64,000 nt of DNA from Acidimicrobiaceae bacterium. GTDB lineage: Bacteria > Actinomycetota > Acidimicrobiia > Acidimicrobiales > Ilumatobacteraceae. Shown piece by piece: positions 25,930 through 33,489 of the stretch. The notes under the pieces were generated by a model, which saw only the letters and a program-made list of their open reading frames with translations, made no database searches and had not been told where the DNA came from. The DNA lies in NCBI GenBank assembly GCA_020637295.1, contig JACJWF010000002.1:248001-312000 (forward strand), in the 5' to 3' direction. The position numbers and the translations under genes were made by a program. Positions within the stretch are counted from its first letter, which is position 1; each line of letters begins with the position of its first letter.

Positions 25930-27786
25930 CTAGTCGGACAGGAAGACCGAGGTCAGCCAGGCCTGGCCGGAGAAGCCGGCGCCGTCGCGGACGTAGCCGC
26001 CCTCACCATCGGGCTGCACGAGGGTGCCGAGACCCTGGATCGCCGGCTGGTTGATGATGGCCCACGTGGTCCAGGACGTCGGGATGATCCAGCACTCCTT
26101 GGCGAACTGGCGGTTGATGTCCTCGGCATAGCCGCGGCGCACGTCCGGGTCCGTCTCGGTGCGGCTCTTCTCGAGCAGGTCGTTGATGACCGGGTCGTTC
26201 AGACGGCCGAAGTTGAGAGCCAGCTGGCCGTCGGGCAGGGCCGCCGAGCCGTGCCACCAGAAGTACTGGGAGTCGACGAACAGACCGGCGTGGTTCCGCC
26301 AGCCGAAGGCGTCGAACGCAGGATCACCGAAGAGGGCGTTGTTGATCAGCTTGGACGGCTCGATCTGGGTGATCGTGACGTCCACGCCGACCTCGCCCCA
26401 CACGGCCTGCAGGTACTCCGCCGTCGCCAGGCTGACTGCCGCGGTGGTGGTGGAGTAGTTGATGGTGATCGGGCCGTTCGCCGCCTCGTAGGCAGCGATC
26501 GCATCGGCGGCAGCCTGGGGGTCGTACGGCAGCGAGCCGTTGTCGTCCAGGTAGCCCTCCTGGCCCGGCGAGAACGGGCCGTTGGCGACCCGCGGGTAGC
26601 CGGCGGAGATGGTGTCCACCAGATCCTGCTTGTCGATGGCCTGGGCAAGTGCGCAGCGGACGCTCTGGTCCTGGAGCGGGCCTTCCTTGGAGAGGTGCAT
26701 CAGGATGTAGTTGGTCTCGCTGTACTCGGCCTGCAGGTGCATCTGCATGGGGCCGTCGTAGCCGCTGAACCCGTTGTCGTAGTCGGCAACAGTGGCCGAG
26801 TTGGACGTGGCGATGAGGTCGACGTCGCCGGCCTCGAGCGCCTCGGCGCGGACGTCACCGTCGGAGATCACACGGAACTCGATCTCGTCCAGGAAGGGGT
26901 ACTGGTTGCCGTCGGCGTCCTTGTGCCAGTAGTTCGGGTTGCGCTTGACGACGAGCTTGCCACCCTCGCCCGGCACGTACTCGCTGAACATGAACGGGCC
27001 AGAGCCCACCGGCTCGTCGGCCTTGGCGCTGCCGGCGGCGACGTCCTCCAGCCACTGCTGGGAGGCGATGAGGCCGAACTGGCCGCCGAGGTAGTAGGGG
27101 AACAGCGGCCAGGGCAGGGGCTGCGAGGCGTCACCGTTGAAGCCCGTGGCCATGGTGAAGGTGTAGTCGTCGACCTTCTCCATCACCAGCGAGCAGGCCA
27201 GGTTGGCCAGGCCACCGTCGGCAGTCCAGCACGCTGGGTCGCGGGCGAGGTCCTTCACCGCGGCACTGACCAGGAGGCCACTGCCGTTGGCGTTGAGGTT
27301 GAACATCACGGCGTCGGCGTTCACATCGGTGCCGTCGGTGAAGGTGATGCCCTCACGGATCTTGATGGTGAAGACGGTGTTGTCGTCGTTCGGCGTGATG
27401 CTCTCCGCCAGGTACGGCCGCCAGTTGAGGTCGTTGTCGACCGTGATCAGCGGGTCGAAGAAGGTGCGGGCACGCATCTGGCAGAACGAGTCGCACTGCA
27501 TGGCAGCGGGCGTCCACGGGTTGGACACTTCGGCCTCGCCGGCGACGACGATCTTGCCGCCGTAGGTGACCTCCACCGGAGGATCGGTGATCGGGGCGTC
27601 GGTGACGGCCGGACCGGCGCTGGTGGGCGCCGCCGTGGTGTCACCCCCTGCAGACGTGGTGTCGGAACCACCACCGGACGAATCGTCCTTCTTGTCCGAG
27701 CAGGCGGCGGCGATCAGCCCGAGGCTGACCAGCGCTGCTGCAACGATCCTGCCGCCGCGGCGACCGGATGAGCGAGTGGATCGCAC
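25930..27786 (-). CDS. ABC transporter substrate-binding lipoprotein, family 5 (peptide)
   Basis: A 618-residue precursor. The signal peptide is RRGGRIVAAALVSLGL followed by IAAAC, so the lipidated Cys is at about residue 29. A Ser/Thr/Gly/Ala-rich linker of about 50 residues precedes the SBP_bac_5 domain, which shows WTPAAMQCDSF, LRPYLAES-like and SGPFMFSEYVPGEGG segments. It captures peptides or similar ligands outside the membrane and delivers them to the OppBCDF-like machinery. GTG 27786 is chosen because AAGGGGG lies 7-8 bp upstream and the signal peptide starts there; an upstream in-frame start at 27903 adds an unlikely leader. Confidence 0.92.
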   Translation of the reverse strand: MRSTRSSGRRGGRIVAAALVSLGLIAAACSDKKDDSSGGGSDTTSAGGDTTAAPTSAGPAVTDAPITDPPVEVTYGGKIVVAGEAEVSNPWTPAAMQCDSFCQMRARTFFDPLITVDNDLNWRPYLAESITPNDDNTVFTIKIREGITFTDGTDVNADAVMFNLNANGSGLLVSAAVKDLARDPACWTADGGLANLACSLVMEKVDDYTFTMATGFNGDASQPLPWPLFPYYLGGQFGLIASQQWLEDVAAGSAKADEPVGSGPFMFSEYVPGEGGKLVVKRNPNYWHKDADGNQYPFLDEIEFRVISDGDVRAEALEAGDVDLIATSNSATVADYDNGFSGYDGPMQMHLQAEYSETNYILMHLSKEGPLQDQSVRCALAQAIDKQDLVDTISAGYPRVANGPFSPGQEGYLDDNGSLPYDPQAAADAIAAYEAANGPITINYSTTTAAVSLATAEYLQAVWGEVGVDVTITQIEPSKLINNALFGDPAFDAFGWRNHAGLFVDSQYFWWHGSAALPDGQLALNFGRLNDPVINDLLEKSRTETDPDVRRGYAEDINRQFAKECWIIPTSWTTWAIINQPAIQGLGTLVQPDGEGGYVRDGAGFSGQAWLTSVFLSD

Positions 27787-27840
27787 GTGTTTCCCCCTTG
27801 TGTTACGTGAACGTGTCGTGCACCGGGTTGCAGCGGTGGA

Positions 27841-27856
27841 TGTGACCCCCATCACA
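27841..27856. promoter_or_regulatory. perfect CRP/FNR-type palindrome TGTGA-N6-TCACA
   Basis: The half-sites TGTGA (27841-27845) and TCACA (27852-27856) are separated by CCCCCA. This equals the consensus for CRP-family regulators, including actinobacterial Crp and GlxR. It lies about 55-70 bp upstream of the peptide SBP start, just downstream of that gene's likely -10, and about 75 bp upstream of the DUF5522 start. Confidence 0.6.
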
Positions 27857-27869
27857 CTCCGGTGGAGGC

Positions 27870-27900
27870 ACCTTAGCCACAACCAACCTCCAGAAAGCAA
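27870..27900 (-). promoter_or_regulatory. candidate promoter of the peptide transporter operon
   Basis: TTGCTT (27900-27895) and TAAGGT (27875-27870) are separated by 19 bp on the minus strand. This would give a leader of about 75 nt containing the CRP-type palindrome and the AAGGGGG ribosome site. The spacer is longer than ideal. Confidence 0.4.
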
Positions 27901-27908
27901 CACGGAGG

Positions 27909-27914
27909 TACCGT
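27909..27914 (+). promoter_or_regulatory. leaderless -10 for the DUF5522 gene
   Basis: TACCGT lies 8 bp before ATG 27923. There is no Shine-Dalgarno sequence. Confidence 0.45.
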
Positions 27915-27922
27915 CGTCGCGA

Positions 27923-28162
27923 ATGAATGCGCTGCGCCCGCAGTACCTGACCGAACCGCTCCGTTCGCGCTACTCGCCGCGGACCCGAGGGTTCGCCGCC
28001 GGCATGGCGCGGCACGCTGCCGCGGTGGCCGCGAACCTGCCCGGCTACCGCGACCCCGTCAACGGTTTGACCGTGTTCACCGCCCGCTTCCTGGCCGAAC
28101 GGGGCTACTGCTGCAGCAGTGGGTGCCGTCACTGCCCCTACGTCCAGGACGGCCACGGCTAA
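27923..28162 (+). CDS. DUF5522-type small cysteine-rich protein
   Basis: A 79-residue protein. The C-terminus has YCCSSGCRHCPY, a CC-x2-GCRHCPY cluster that defines this small uncharacterised family and could bind a metal or iron-sulfur centre. N-terminal residues are basic and unremarkable. ATG 27923 is chosen over longer in-frame extensions because the -10 hexamer TACCGT lies 8 bp upstream and the longer frame crosses the divergent promoter. Its TAA stop is the beginning of the TAACGT hexamer that precedes the PPK2 gene. Confidence 0.8.
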   Translation: MNALRPQYLTEPLRSRYSPRTRGFAAGMARHAAAVAANLPGYRDPVNGLTVFTARFLAERGYCCSSGCRHCPYVQDGHG

Positions 28163-28165
28163 CGT
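28160..28165 (+). promoter_or_regulatory. leaderless -10 for PPK2, overlapping the DUF5522 stop codon
   Basis: TAACGT lies 6 bp before ATG 28172. Its first three bases are the TAA stop of the upstream gene. Confidence 0.5.
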
Positions 28166-28171
28166 CCGCGC

Positions 28172-28984
28172 ATGGCCAAGCACCCGATCTCCCACCTGCT
28201 CGTCGAACCGGGCTCGGACCTGTCGCTGGCGCACCGGGACACGGACGAGACGTTCGGCTGGGAGAAGGACTGGGCGCTCGAGGAACTGGAACGGGTGAAG
28301 CAGCGGCTGGACGTGCTGCAGGCCCGCCTCTACGCCGAGGAGCAGCGCAGCGTGCTGCTGGTGCTGCAGGCGATGGACGCCGCCGGCAAGGACGGCACGA
28401 TCCGCTCCATCCTCTCCGGCCTCAACCCCGCCGGCGTGCATGTGGCCAGCTTCAAGGTGCCAGGCGGGCTGGAGGTGCAGCACGACTACCTCTGGCGCGT
28501 GCACCAGCAGGTGCCGGCGAAGGGCCACATCGGCGTGTTCAACCGCAGCCACTACGAGGACGTGCTCGTGGTGCGGGTGAAGGGCTTCGCCCCGAAGCCC
28601 GTGTGGTCGAAGCGCTACGAGCACATCCGCGAGTTCGAGCAGTTGCTGGCGGACGAGGGCACCCGCATCGTCAAGTGCTTCCTCCACGTCGGCCGGGACG
28701 AGCAGCGCGAGCGGCTGCAGGAACGGGTGGACGACCCGGAGAAGCGGTGGAAGTTCCGCATGGGCGATCTCGAGGACCGGGCCATGTGGCCGGACTTCAT
28801 GGAGGCCTACGAGGACGCCATCCGCAAGACCTCCACGAAGTACGCCCCGTGGTACGTCGTGCCCGCGGACCACAACTGGTCGCGCAACCTCGCCGTGGCG
28901 ATGATCCTGCTGGACGTCCTGGAGGACATGGACCCGCAGCTGCCCCCTCCGGAGGACGGGATCGACGGCGTCGTCGTCGAGTGA
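28172..28984 (+). CDS. ppk2: polyphosphate kinase 2 family protein
   Basis: A 270-residue P-loop kinase. Walker A is AMDAAGKDG (residues 67-75) and the Walker-B-like segment is NRSHYEDV, both PPK2 hallmarks. A basic lid region with KRYEHIREFE and the Trp-rich APWYVVPADHNWSRN also match. PPK2 enzymes use polyphosphate to phosphorylate nucleotides (NMP or NDP) or make polyphosphate from GTP or ATP. The single-domain class I/III-like length suggests nucleoside mono- or diphosphate as acceptor, but class cannot be fixed by eye. It is soluble and cytoplasmic. Confidence 0.92.
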   Translation: MAKHPISHLLVEPGSDLSLAHRDTDETFGWEKDWALEELERVKQRLDVLQARLYAEEQRSVLLVLQAMDAAGKDGTIRSILSGLNPAGVHVASFKVPGGLEVQHDYLWRVHQQVPAKGHIGVFNRSHYEDVLVVRVKGFAPKPVWSKRYEHIREFEQLLADEGTRIVKCFLHVGRDEQRERLQERVDDPEKRWKFRMGDLEDRAMWPDFMEAYEDAIRKTSTKYAPWYVVPADHNWSRNLAVAMILLDVLEDMDPQLPPPEDGIDGVVVE

Positions 28985-29023
28985 CGGACGGCAGAGAGCC
29001 TGCGCCGGGTCCTTTACGAAATG

Positions 29024-29029
29024 TACAGT
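29024..29029 (+). promoter_or_regulatory. near-leaderless -10 for the molybdenum hydroxylase operon
   Basis: TACAGT lies 9 bp before ATG 29039. There is no Shine-Dalgarno sequence. Confidence 0.4.
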
Positions 29030-29038
29030 TCCTGACGC

Positions 29039-29890
29039 ATGAGCGTCCTCGTCCCCACCTCCCTCGACGCCGCCCGGGACGCCCTCTCGGCGAACCCGTC
29101 CGCCACGGTGCTGGCCGGCGGCACCGACCTGATGGTCGAGGTCAACGAGCGCCGGCGCGAGGTGGTCGACGTGATCGCCGTCGATCGGGTCGCCGAGCTC
29201 CGGGCGTGGTCGCACGACCCCGTCTCCCGCACCCTCACCATCGGCGCCGCCGTCACCTGGAGCGAGATCGAGGACGCCCCGTTCCTCGCCTGGGTGCCGT
29301 CACTCGCCCAGGCGGCGCGCACCGTCGGGTCGCCGCAGATCCGCCACGCCGGCACAATCGGCGGGAACCTCGGCACCTGCTCGCCGGCGGGTGACGGCCT
29401 GCCGCCGCTGTCCGCGTTGGAGGCCGTCGTGCACCTCACCGGGCCCGGCGGCGAGCGGTCGCTGCCGTTCGCCGAGTTCATGACCGGCCCGAAGCGCAAC
29501 GCCCGCGCCGCGGGGGAGTTGATCACCGCGGTCACCGTCCCCGTGCTGCGGGGTCCGCAGGGCTACGCCAAGGTCGGGGTGCGCAATGCGATGGTCATCG
29601 CCACCGCCGGTGTTGCCCTGGTGTGCGACGCCGACGCCGGTGGTGTGCGCCTGGCACTCGGCTCCGTCGGCCCGGTCATCCTGCGCTGCCCTGAAGCCGA
29701 AGCCATCGTCGCGGCCGAGGCGGACTTCGCCGCCGGGCGCCTCGCCGAGCCCGCGTTGCGCGCCGCCGCCGAGGCCGCCCGGGCTGCGGCCCGCCCCATC
29801 GACGATCATCGCTCCACCGCCGCCTACCGCCGCCACGCCGTCGGGGTGCTGACGGCCCGGCTGCTGCGGAGGGCCTTCCCCCATGACTGA
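29039..29890 (+). CDS. molybdenum hydroxylase FAD subunit (CoxM/XdhB-like)
   Basis: A 283-residue FAD-binding subunit. Visible motifs are AGGTDLMVE near residue 22 and TIGGNLGTCSPAGD near residue 105; both bind FAD in xanthine dehydrogenase and CO dehydrogenase medium subunits. It passes electrons from the 2Fe-2S subunit to NAD or another acceptor. It is the first gene of a three-gene operon in the order FAD, FeS, Mo, overlapping the FeS gene by 8 bp. Confidence 0.92.
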   Translation: MSVLVPTSLDAARDALSANPSATVLAGGTDLMVEVNERRREVVDVIAVDRVAELRAWSHDPVSRTLTIGAAVTWSEIEDAPFLAWVPSLAQAARTVGSPQIRHAGTIGGNLGTCSPAGDGLPPLSALEAVVHLTGPGGERSLPFAEFMTGPKRNARAAGELITAVTVPVLRGPQGYAKVGVRNAMVIATAGVALVCDADAGGVRLALGSVGPVILRCPEAEAIVAAEADFAAGRLAEPALRAAAEAARAAARPIDDHRSTAAYRRHAVGVLTARLLRRAFPHD

Positions 29891-30377
29891 GGCGACCACC
29901 GAGATGTATGTCCTGCATGTGAACGGCGAGACCCGCGAGGTCCGCGATGCCGCGCCCGGCGAGAGCCTGCTCTTCGTGCTGCGTGAGCGGCTCGGGCTGA
30001 TGGGGGCCAAGGGCGCCTGCGAGCAGGGGGAGTGCGGCTCCTGCAGCGTGCTCGTGGACGAGTCGCTCGTGTGCAGTTGCCTGGTGCTCGCTGCCAGCGC
30101 CGTCGGCCGGCGGATCGTCACCGTCGAGGGCATCGCCCCACCGGGCGCGCCCACCGACGTGCAGCAGGCGTTCGTCGACGCCGGCGCGGTGCAGTGCGGC
30201 TTCTGCACACCCGGTCTGGTGATGGCCACCCATTCGCTGCTGGAGCGGGTGGCGGAGCCGACGGAGCTGGAGATCCGCGAGGAGCTCTCGGGCAACATCT
30301 GCCGCTGCACCGGCTACGGCAGGATCATCGACGCCGTCCAACGGGTGGCCGTCGCCCGCCGGGGGGGAGGGGCATGA
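29883..30377 (+). CDS. molybdenum hydroxylase 2Fe-2S subunit (CoxS/XdhC-like)
   Basis: A 164-residue protein with two iron-sulfur domains. The N-terminal plant-type cluster is GACEQGECGSC, with a later Cys in VCSCLVLA. The C-terminal four-helix domain has QCGFCTPG and NICRCTGY. It relays electrons between the Mo cofactor and FAD. It overlaps the FAD gene by 8 bp and the Mo-subunit gene by ATGA. Confidence 0.94.
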   Translation: MTEATTEMYVLHVNGETREVRDAAPGESLLFVLRERLGLMGAKGACEQGECGSCSVLVDESLVCSCLVLAASAVGRRIVTVEGIAPPGAPTDVQQAFVDAGAVQCGFCTPGLVMATHSLLERVAEPTELEIREELSGNICRCTGYGRIIDAVQRVAVARRGGGA

Positions 30378-32653
30378 CCGCCACGACCGTCACCGCGGGC
30401 ACGGTGCGCGGCGGCCTCGGCCAGTCCGTCGTTCGGCCGGACGGCACCGCGAAGGTCCAGGGCTCCTTCCAGTTCTCCAGCGACTACACGGCCGACGATG
30501 CGCTGTGGGGTGCCACGTTGCGCTCGCCGCATCCGTTCGCCCGCATCGTCCGCCTGGACGTGTCGGCCGCCCTGCGGGTGCCGGGCGTCGCCGCGGTCAT
30601 CACCGCCGCGGATGTTCCCGGCGTCCCCACCTACGGCCTCATCAGCCAGGACCAGCCGGTCTTCGCCTCCGATGTGGTGCGCTTCGTGGGCGAGCCCGTC
30701 GCCGCGGTGGCCGCCGACCACCCGGCCACCTGCCGGCAGGCGCTGCAGGCCATCGTCGTCGAGTACGAGGTGCTGGAACCGCTGACCGACCCCGAGCGGG
30801 CCGTCGACGGCAGCGTCCCGCCGATCCACCCGGACGGCAACGTCATCCGCCACCAGCGCATCGTCCGCGGCGACCAGACCATCGAGGGGCCGGTCACGGT
30901 GGAGGGCACGTACGAGCTCGGCCGCCAGGACCAGGCGTTCCTCGGGCTGGAGGCCGCGCTGGCGGTGCCCGACCACGACGGTGGCGGGGTGGAGCTGGTG
31001 GTCGCCACCCAGTGGCTGCACGAGGACCAGAAGCAGATCGCCGCCTGCCTGGCGCTGCCGGCGGAGAAGGTGCGGCTGGCACTCGGCGGTGTGGGCGGCG
31101 CGTTCGGCGCCCGCGAAGACATCAGCCTGCAGGTGCACACCTGCCTGCTGGCCCTCCGCACCGGGCGTCCCGTGCGGATCGCCTACGACCGCCACGAGAG
31201 CTTCCTCGGGCACGTGCACCGCCACCCGTGCACCGTCTGGATGCGCCACCACGCCGACCACGACGGCCGCATCCGCCGCATCGAAGCTCGCTTCGTGTTC
31301 GACGGCGGGGCGTACGCCAGCACGTCGTCGGCGGTGCTGATCAACGGCATCACCCACACCCAGGGCCCGTACGCCTGCGAGAACGCCACGGTGGACGGGT
31401 GGGCCGTGCGCACCAACAACCTGCCCAGCGGGGCGATGCGTGGGTTCGGCGTGGTGCAGGCGTGCTTCGCCCACGAGAGCCAGATGGACAAGCTGGCGGC
31501 CGCCTGCGGGCTGGAGCCGCTGGAGGTCCGCCTGCGCAACGCGATGCACACGGGGGACCGGCTGATCACCGGCCAGGTCGTCGAGAACGTCGCGCCGGTG
31601 GAGCGGATCATCCACGAGGTCGCCGCCCTGCCGCTGCCGGACGAACCGGTCGGCGGCCACGACGGCGACATCCTCCGCCTGCCCGGCGGGGTCGGGCGCA
31701 CCACCGACGCCGCGCACGTGCGGCGGGGCATCGGGTACGCCGTCAGCATCAAGAACCTGATGTACAGCGAGGGCTTCGACGACTACTCCACCGCGCGGGT
31801 GCGGCTGGTGGACGGCACGGTGCACGTCAAGTTCGCCACCGTCGAGGTCGGCCAAGGGTTCGTCACGCTCGCCCAGCAGATCGCCCGGACGGAGCTCGGC
31901 ATCGAGGACGTCGTACTGGACCGCATCGACACGGGCGTCGGCTCCGCCGGCTCCACGTCCGCTTCCCGGCAGACGTGGATGAGCGGTGGCGCCGTCCTCG
32001 GGGCCTGCCGCCTGGTGCGCGACCGCCTGCTGGCGCTGGTGGCGGACCGCGAAGGCATGGATGCCGCCGCGCTGACGATCGACGGCGCGGAGATCGTGGA
32101 TTCCGGCGGCCTGCTGCGCATCCCGGTCGCCGTGGCAGCCGCCGGCGTGGACATCGACGAGACGTTCGAGCACCACCACCCGGCGACGGAGGACCTCGAC
32201 GAGCTCGGCCAGGGCAACTGCCATACGGCGTTCGCCTTCTGCGCCCACCGGGCCGTGGTGGACGTGGACACGGAGCTCGGCCTGGTGAAGGTGGTCCAGA
32301 TCGCCACCTCGCAGGATGTCGGGCGGGTGCTCAACCCGCTCAGCGTGCTCGGCCAGGTGGAGGGCGGCATCGCCCAGGGGCTGGGCCTGGCGGTGATGGA
32401 GGAGCTCCTGCAGGACGGCGGGATCGTCAAGAACCCGACCTTCACCGACTACCTGCTGCCGACGTTCCTCGACATGCCGCCCGTGGTGGTCTCGCTGGTG
32501 GAGGAGCCCGAGCCCCACTCGCCGCTCGGGGCCAAGGGGGTGGGGGAGCCGCCGACGATCTCCAGCACCCCAGCCGTCGTCGCTGCCATCCGCGACGCAG
32601 TCGGCCGGGAGCTGCCCCGTGTCCCCGTCCGCCCCGCCGACATCTGCCTCTGA
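30374..32653 (+). CDS. molybdenum hydroxylase large subunit, xanthine-dehydrogenase type
   Basis: A 759-residue molybdopterin subunit. Near residue 355 it reads GAMRGFGVVQ, similar to the xanthine dehydrogenase loop rather than AYRCSFR of true CO dehydrogenase. The C-terminal LGAKGVGEPP carries the catalytic Glu at about residue 725. A Mo-pterin contact GSAGSTSAS is also visible. The enzyme hydroxylates an aromatic N-heterocycle or aldehyde using water; a purine-like substrate is plausible given the neighbouring phosphoribosyltransferase and amidohydrolases. No XdhC/CoxF-type maturation gene is seen nearby. Confidence 0.9.
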   Translation: MTATTVTAGTVRGGLGQSVVRPDGTAKVQGSFQFSSDYTADDALWGATLRSPHPFARIVRLDVSAALRVPGVAAVITAADVPGVPTYGLISQDQPVFASDVVRFVGEPVAAVAADHPATCRQALQAIVVEYEVLEPLTDPERAVDGSVPPIHPDGNVIRHQRIVRGDQTIEGPVTVEGTYELGRQDQAFLGLEAALAVPDHDGGGVELVVATQWLHEDQKQIAACLALPAEKVRLALGGVGGAFGAREDISLQVHTCLLALRTGRPVRIAYDRHESFLGHVHRHPCTVWMRHHADHDGRIRRIEARFVFDGGAYASTSSAVLINGITHTQGPYACENATVDGWAVRTNNLPSGAMRGFGVVQACFAHESQMDKLAAACGLEPLEVRLRNAMHTGDRLITGQVVENVAPVERIIHEVAALPLPDEPVGGHDGDILRLPGGVGRTTDAAHVRRGIGYAVSIKNLMYSEGFDDYSTARVRLVDGTVHVKFATVEVGQGFVTLAQQIARTELGIEDVVLDRIDTGVGSAGSTSASRQTWMSGGAVLGACRLVRDRLLALVADREGMDAAALTIDGAEIVDSGGLLRIPVAVAAAGVDIDETFEHHHPATEDLDELGQGNCHTAFAFCAHRAVVDVDTELGLVKVVQIATSQDVGRVLNPLSVLGQVEGGIAQGLGLAVMEELLQDGGIVKNPTFTDYLLPTFLDMPPVVVSLVEEPEPHSPLGAKGVGEPPTISSTPAVVAAIRDAVGRELPRVPVRPADICL

Positions 32654-32990
32654 CAGGCCCCGTACCCCGTACCCCCGAACCCCGCCACCCGCCGTCCCCA
32701 CCCAACCCGACCCGAGTGCCAGCCCACCCACCCGAGTGCCAGGCCACCCACCCGAGTGCCAGGCCACCCACCCGAGTGCCGGCCTTCATCCGAGTGCTGA
32801 CTCCTACCCCGGGGTCGGGGTGAGCACTCGGATGGGGGTTGGGGTGAGCACTCGGATGGGGGATGGGAGTGAGCACTCGGATGGGGGGATGGGCGCCGGC
32901 GGGACTGGCAGGGCAGGACGGGCAGGCGCGGATTGGGGAGGTGGGATGGTCGTTCGCGGCGGCGACGGTCTTTCGGTTAGGTTGCAGCCG
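32654..32990. repeat. intergenic repeat island: five GAGTGC units then three GCACTC units
   Basis: GAGTGC occurs at 32714, 32734, 32754, 32774 and 32792 (20-bp period, then 18). The reverse complement GCACTC occurs at 32824, 32848 and 32873 (24-25 bp period). The innermost pair gives a perfect 12-bp inverted repeat (32787-32798 and 32823-32834) with a 24-nt loop holding CCCCGGGG. The left half is C-rich and the right half G-rich on the plus strand. I see no gene in this 337-bp stretch. Confidence 0.85.
32978..32983 (+). promoter_or_regulatory. leaderless -10 for the phosphoribosyltransferase
   Basis: TAGGTT lies 7 bp before ATG 32991. Confidence 0.5.
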
Positions 32991-33485
32991 ATGTCTGACG
33001 AGCGCGAAATCCTCACCTGGGAGCTGTTCGGAACGGCCAGCCGCGAGCTGGCCCAGCTGGTGGCCGACGACTACGAGCCGGACATGATCCTGTCCATCGC
33101 TCGTGGCGGTCTGCTGATCGGCGGGGCCCTCGGCTACGCCCTCAGCGTGAAGAACGTCTACACGATGAACGTCGAGTTCTACACCGGTGTGGACGAGCGC
33201 CTGGAGGTACCCCGCATCCTTCCCCCGGCGCCCGACTTCGTGGACGCCAGCCACTTCAAGATCCTCATCGCCGACGATGTGGCCGACACCGGCCACACCC
33301 TGCGCAGCGTGCTCGACTTCTGCGAGGGCAAGGTGGCCGAGACCCGCACCGCCTGCCTCTACGAGAAGAGCCACTCGGTGGTCAAGTGCGACTACGTGTG
33401 GAAGAAGACCGACCTGTGGATCAACTTCCCGTGGAGCGACAAGGACCCCGTGGCCAGGCGCGACTGGAGCGTCAAGGACGCCTGA
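32991..33485 (+). CDS. phosphoribosyltransferase (xanthine/guanine type I PRTase-like)
   Basis: A 164-residue type I PRTase. The PRPP loop is ILIADDVADTGHT (residues 91-103) and SIARGGLLIG near residue 36 is the pyrophosphate-binding loop. Such proteins salvage purine bases (xanthine, guanine, hypoxanthine) with PRPP. The KDPVARRDW-type C-terminus resembles small Gpt/HgprT-like proteins. ATG 32991 is used because TAGGTT is 7 bp upstream, and longer in-frame extensions run into the repeat island. It ends 4 bp from the convergent flavoprotein gene. Confidence 0.85.
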   Translation: MSDEREILTWELFGTASRELAQLVADDYEPDMILSIARGGLLIGGALGYALSVKNVYTMNVEFYTGVDERLEVPRILPPAPDFVDASHFKILIADDVADTGHTLRSVLDFCEGKVAETRTACLYEKSHSVVKCDYVWKKTDLWINFPWSDKDPVARRDWSVKDA

Positions 33486-33489
33486 ACGG

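Noticed and set aside
30374..32653. Aerobic CO dehydrogenase large subunit (CoxL)
   Set aside because: The form I loop AYRCSFR is absent; the loop reads MRGFGVVQ and suits xanthine-dehydrogenase-like enzymes.
32787..32834. CIRCE-like heat-shock operator (GCACTC / GAGTGC)
   Set aside because: CIRCE is TTAGCACTC-N9-GAGTGCTAA. Here the half-sites are in the opposite order with a 24-bp spacer, and no chaperone gene follows.
32708..32890. Possible CRISPR array (regular 20-bp spacing)
   Set aside because: Repeats are only about 12-16 bp of conserved sequence, there are no unique spacers of normal length, the orientation flips halfway and no cas gene is present.
32619..32990. N-terminal extension of the phosphoribosyltransferase through the repeat island
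   Set aside because: The extension is made of repeat-encoded low-complexity sequence, while a -10 hexamer lies 7 bp before ATG 32991 where family homology begins.
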